A DNA stretch of 64,000 nucleotides, taken from contig NZ_CP054839.1 of NCBI RefSeq assembly GCF_018141105.1, forward strand, positions 7,319,411 to 7,383,410, in the 5' to 3' direction. Shown here piece after piece: positions 61,595-64,000 of this stretch. This DNA is from Saccharopolyspora erythraea (lineage in GTDB: Bacteria; Actinomycetota; Actinomycetes; Mycobacteriales; Pseudonocardiaceae). The notes beneath the pieces are model-generated. The model searched no databases. It was not told the origin of the DNA and saw only the letters and a program-made list of their open reading frames with translations. Made by a program: the position numbers and the translations under genes. Numbering within the stretch: position 1 is the stretch's first letter; every line of letters starts with the position of its first letter.

Positions 61595-62896
61595 CTACCG
61601 AACGGTCTCCAGGATCAGCGGCCGTCCGCTCTCCCGCTCCTCGCTTCCAGCCCCCGCCCCTTCCCTCGCGATCGTGAACGCCCCCTGCAGGGCCTCACGA
61701 GCCGCCTCGAAGGCTTCCGGGGTGTCGGTGTGCAGTTCCAGCAGCGGGCTGCCCTGTGCGATCTCCTCGCCCGGTTTGGCCCGGCACACGATGCCCGCGC
61801 CGTGCTGGACGTCGTCCTCCTTGCGGGAGCGGCCCGCGCCCAGGCGCCACGCCGCGACGCCGACGGCGTAGGCGTCCAGCGACGTGAGGACGCCGCTCTC
61901 CGGCGCTGCCAGCACCTCCACGTGCTCCGCCCGCGGCAGGACCGCGTCCGGGTCGCCGCCCTGCGCCTTGATCATGCGGCTCCAGGTGTCGTGGGCCCGC
62001 CCCGAGGAGAGCACGTCCGCAGGGTCCACATCGGACATCCCCGCGTGGCTCAGCATCTCGCGGGCCAGCTCCACCGTCAGCTCGACGACGTCGGCCGGGC
62101 CGCCGCCGCTGAGCACCTCCACCGCCTCGGCCACCTCCAGCGCGTTGCCGACCGCCCGCCCGAGCGGCACCGACATGTCGGTGATGAGCGCGCTGGTGTT
62201 CAGCCCGTTCGCGGTGCCGATCTCGACCAGCGCGGCGGCGAGCTCCCGCGCCTGCCCCAGGTCCTTCATGAAGGCACCGGAACCGCACTTGACGTCCAGC
62301 ACCAGCGAGCGGACTCCCTCGGCGATCTTCTTGCTCATGATCGAGCTGGCGATCAGCGGTACGGACTCCACGGTGCCCGTGACGTCGCGCAGGGCGTAGA
62401 GCTTGCGGTCGGCCGGGGCGAGCCCCTCCGTCGCCGCGCAGATGACCGCTCCGACGTCGGCGAGCTGCTCGCGGATCTCGTCGGCCGACAGGCTCGCGCG
62501 CCAGCCGGGGATCGACTCCAGCTTGTCCAGCGTGCCGCCGGTGTGGCCGAGCCCCCGGCCGGAGAGCTGCGGCACCGCGGCTCCGCACGCGGCCACCAGC
62601 GGCGTCAGGGGCAGCGTGATCTTGTCGCCGACGCCGCCCGTGGAGTGCTTGTCCACGGTGGGCGCGCCGACGTCACCGAGGTCGAGGCTCGCGCCGGAGG
62701 CCACCATCGCGGCCGTCCAGCGCGCCGTCTCCACAGGTTCCATGCCGCGCAGCAGGATGGCCATCGCCAGCGCCGACATCTGCTCGTCGGCGACGGCGCC
62801 GCGCGTGTAGGCGTCGACGACCCAGTCGATCTGCTCGGGGGTGAGTCGTGCGCCGTCGCGCTTCGCCCTGATCACATCGATCACGGAATGAGCCAT
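61595..62896 (-). CDS. deoA: Thymidine phosphorylase
   Basis: 433 residues, normal length. DKHSTGGVGDKITLPLTPLVAACG (phosphate loop), LGHTGGTLDKLESIPG and LDVKCGSGAFMKDL are the family hallmarks. It converts thymidine or deoxyuridine and phosphate to base plus deoxyribose 1-phosphate. ATG 62896 has GGAGG 5 nt upstream, preferred over the ATG immediately before it. It follows cdd on the same strand after about 120 bp, the usual nucleoside salvage order. Confidence 0.94.
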   Translation of the reverse strand: MAHSVIDVIRAKRDGARLTPEQIDWVVDAYTRGAVADEQMSALAMAILLRGMEPVETARWTAAMVASGASLDLGDVGAPTVDKHSTGGVGDKITLPLTPLVAACGAAVPQLSGRGLGHTGGTLDKLESIPGWRASLSADEIREQLADVGAVICAATEGLAPADRKLYALRDVTGTVESVPLIASSIMSKKIAEGVRSLVLDVKCGSGAFMKDLGQARELAAALVEIGTANGLNTSALITDMSVPLGRAVGNALEVAEAVEVLSGGGPADVVELTVELAREMLSHAGMSDVDPADVLSSGRAHDTWSRMIKAQGGDPDAVLPRAEHVEVLAAPESGVLTSLDAYAVGVAAWRLGAGRSRKEDDVQHGAGIVCRAKPGEEIAQGSPLLELHTDTPEAFEAAREALQGAFTIAREGAGAGSEERESGRPLILETVR

Positions 62897-62944
62897 CATC
62901 GCCTCCACACGAACGAATCGAAGGACTACCACCAGATCAACGAA

Positions 62945-63002
62945 CAACCGTGATCGAAGTTCACCGGACAGCCTGGCCGGAGTTCAACCGCCAACCGTGA
63001 TC
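62945..63002. promoter_or_regulatory. Direct repeats CAACCGTGATC between cdd and deoA
   Basis: Two exact copies at 62945-62955 and 62992-63002, 47 bp apart, each followed by GAAG or AAAG. Their place upstream of deoA suggests a regulator site for the nucleoside operon. Which regulator is unknown. Confidence 0.35.
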
Positions 63003-63019
63003 AAAGCCCGACGGAACGA

Positions 63020-63418
63020 TCAGAGTTGGAAGGCGTCCGGGAGGACATCGCGCATCGGCAGCACCCCGCGCGGTGTGTCGATAAGGCATTCCGGGCCGCC
63101 GAGCTCGAACAGGACCTGACGGCAGCGCCCGCACGGCATGAGCAGCTCTCCGGTGCCGCTGCGGCACGCCACGGCGACGAACCGGCCGCCGCCGGTCAGG
63201 CGCAACTGCCCCGCCATCGTGCATTCCGCGCAGAGCGCCAGGCCGTAGGAGGCGTTCTCGACGTTGCACCCCACCACCATCCGGCCGTCGTCGCAGATCG
63301 CGGCCGCACCCACCTGGAGCTTCGAGTACGGGCAGTACGCCTTGCCCGCGACCTCCACCGCCGCCGCGCGCAACGCGTCCCAGTCGACCGAGGACGCTGC
63401 GGGAGCCACTGAAGCCAA
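63020..63418 (-). CDS. cdd: Cytidine deaminase (TTG start)
   Basis: 132 residues. CNVENASYGLALCAECTMAG carries the first zinc Cys and catalytic Glu, and MPCGRCRQVL the other two zinc Cys residues, giving the tetrameric all-Cys type. KAYCPYSKLQVGAAA is the N-terminal substrate site. TTG 63418 has GAAGGAG 8 nt upstream and gives normal length. It deaminates cytidine and deoxycytidine to uridine forms for deoA. It lies 70 bp after the permease gene with a strong hairpin in between. Confidence 0.92.
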   Translation of the reverse strand: MASVAPAASSVDWDALRAAAVEVAGKAYCPYSKLQVGAAAICDDGRMVVGCNVENASYGLALCAECTMAGQLRLTGGGRFVAVACRSGTGELLMPCGRCRQVLFELGGPECLIDTPRGVLPMRDVLPDAFQL

Positions 63419-63447
63419 AGCGAGTTCTCCTTCGCAGGAAGCAGGAA

Positions 63448-63484
63448 GGCGGCGGGCCGGCACCTGAGGCGCCGGCCCGCCGCC
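63448..63484 (-). terminator. Stem-loop between the ABC permease and cdd
   Basis: 14-bp perfect arms GGCGGCGGGCCGGC and GCCGGCCCGCCGCC (63448-63461, 63471-63484) around 9 nt. It may terminate or attenuate transcription from the transporter genes into cdd-deoA. Confidence 0.65.
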
Positions 63485-63488
63485 GCGG

Positions 63489-64000
63489 TCAGTCCGTGCC
63501 GCGCCGGTACTGCAGGCCGTTGGCCGCCGGGGGCCGCAACCGCTGCGACGCAGCCGCCAGCACGATCAGCGTCACCAGGTGCGGCGTGTAGGCCGTGAGC
63601 TCCTCGGGCAGCTCGTCGGTGAACCAGTAGACCGAGTACAGCGCCGAGGCGAACACCGCCGCGATCCCGGCCGAGAACCACTTGCGCCGCCAGATCTGCA
63701 CCGCGACGACGGCGAGCAGCACCAGCGCCGCCGCGTAGAACAGCGCGTGCACCGTGGTCTCGCCGCTGCGCAGTTGCAGGCCGTCGGAGTAGCCGAACAG
63801 CGCCGCGCCGCCCAGCAGCCCGCCCGGCCGCCAGTTGCCGAAGATCATCGCGGCCAGGCCGATGTAACCGCGGTTGTTGGTCTGGTTCTCCAGGTAGCCG
63901 GCCTGGCCCGGGTTGAGGATCAGCGCCGCGCCGCCGATGCCGGCCAGCGCGCCGGAGACGATCACCGCGAGGTACTTGTACCGGTAGACGTTGACGCCCA
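63489..64000 (-). CDS. ABC transporter permease, nucleoside/sugar type (C-terminal part)
   Basis: The gene continues beyond the right edge; about 170 C-terminal residues are present. YKYLAVIVSGALAGIGGAALILN, NNRGYIGLAAMIFGNWRPGGLLGGAALFGYSDGLQLR and further hydrophobic helices are typical of the BPD_transp_2 permeases that pair with BMP-type nucleoside-binding lipoproteins. Directly upstream of cdd and deoA, it most likely imports nucleosides. Confidence 0.88.
   Translation of the reverse strand, partial: GVNVYRYKYLAVIVSGALAGIGGAALILNPGQAGYLENQTNNRGYIGLAAMIFGNWRPGGLLGGAALFGYSDGLQLRSGETTVHALFYAAALVLLAVVAVQIWRRKWFSAGIAAVFASALYSVYWFTDELPEELTAYTPHLVTLIVLAAASQRLRPPAANGLQYRRGTD

Noticed and set aside
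1-64000. CRISPR arrays, prophage, insertion sequences, rRNA or complete tRNA genes
   Set aside because: No regular spacer/repeat array, no transposase or integrase reading frame and no RNA-gene signature was found on reading both strands.

Overview
The window looks like chromosome from a high-GC actinomycete of the Pseudonocardiaceae type, most like Saccharopolyspora. This rests on very high GC at third codon positions, frequent GTG/TTG starts, a DasR-type operator, the deoC/aldehyde dehydrogenase arrangement, and a gene order that tracks the mycobacterial lpdA (Rv3303c) to cdd (Rv3315c) block. The genus is an inference; no rRNA or tRNA gene is visible to confirm it. I see no transposase, integrase, CRISPR array or phage gene.

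Layout. 0-2.8 kb: glycerol uptake and phosphorylation (glpF-glpK). 3-6 kb: an accessory stretch of tiny secreted or glycine-rich proteins, each a single gene and two or three with a clear terminator of their own. 6-11.4 kb: FMN lactate oxidase-like enzyme, TPR protein, DCC thiol protein, NAD(P)H quinone reductase (lpdA) and a gamma-glutamylcyclotransferase-fold protein. 11.4-16.2 kb: a DeoR regulator, two FGGY sugar kinases and a HAD phosphatase, a carbohydrate module without a transporter. 16.2-18.5 kb: low-complexity DNA with a 16-bp tandem array beside a truncated AbiEi/DUF559-type gene. 18.5-23.5 kb: two M20 amidohydrolases, a proline/glutamine-rich membrane protein and an APH(6)-type kinase. 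23.5-29.5 kb: a complete mrpABCDEFG Na+/H+ antiporter operon. 30-38.4 kb: Ser/Thr kinase, purine nucleoside phosphorylase, phosphohexomutase, SAM methyltransferase, flavodoxin-like reductase, a PstS-like fusion protein and a small acidic protein. 38.5-43.3 kb: glycosyltransferase, Doc/RHH toxin-antitoxin pair, two GH18 chitinases. 43.8-47.1 kb: upp and a divergent TetR/FAD-monooxygenase pair with a five-site operator array. 47.1-61.6 kb: a 13.5-kb segment bounded by inverted copies of a 254-bp repeat, carrying a formaldehyde/alcohol dehydrogenase, DUF664, deoC with two ALDH genes, PadR/HAAS, SUKH, an Rv3311-like protein, an ECF sigma factor, IclR, add and a coiled-coil protein. 61.6-64 kb: deoA, cdd and the end of an ABC permease.

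How the genes work together. The strongest theme is nucleoside salvage: permease import, cytidine and adenosine deamination (cdd, add), phosphorolysis (PNP, deoA), pentose phosphate interconversion (pmmB-like mutase), aldol cleavage (deoC), oxidation of the acetaldehyde formed (ALDH pair) and uracil recapture (upp). These genes lie scattered on both strands with unrelated genes between them. A second theme is chitin: an exported chitinase under a DasR-like operator and a paralogue without a signal peptide. Several genes start 6-8 nt after a TAnnnT hexamer and lack a ribosome binding site, which points to leaderless mRNAs.
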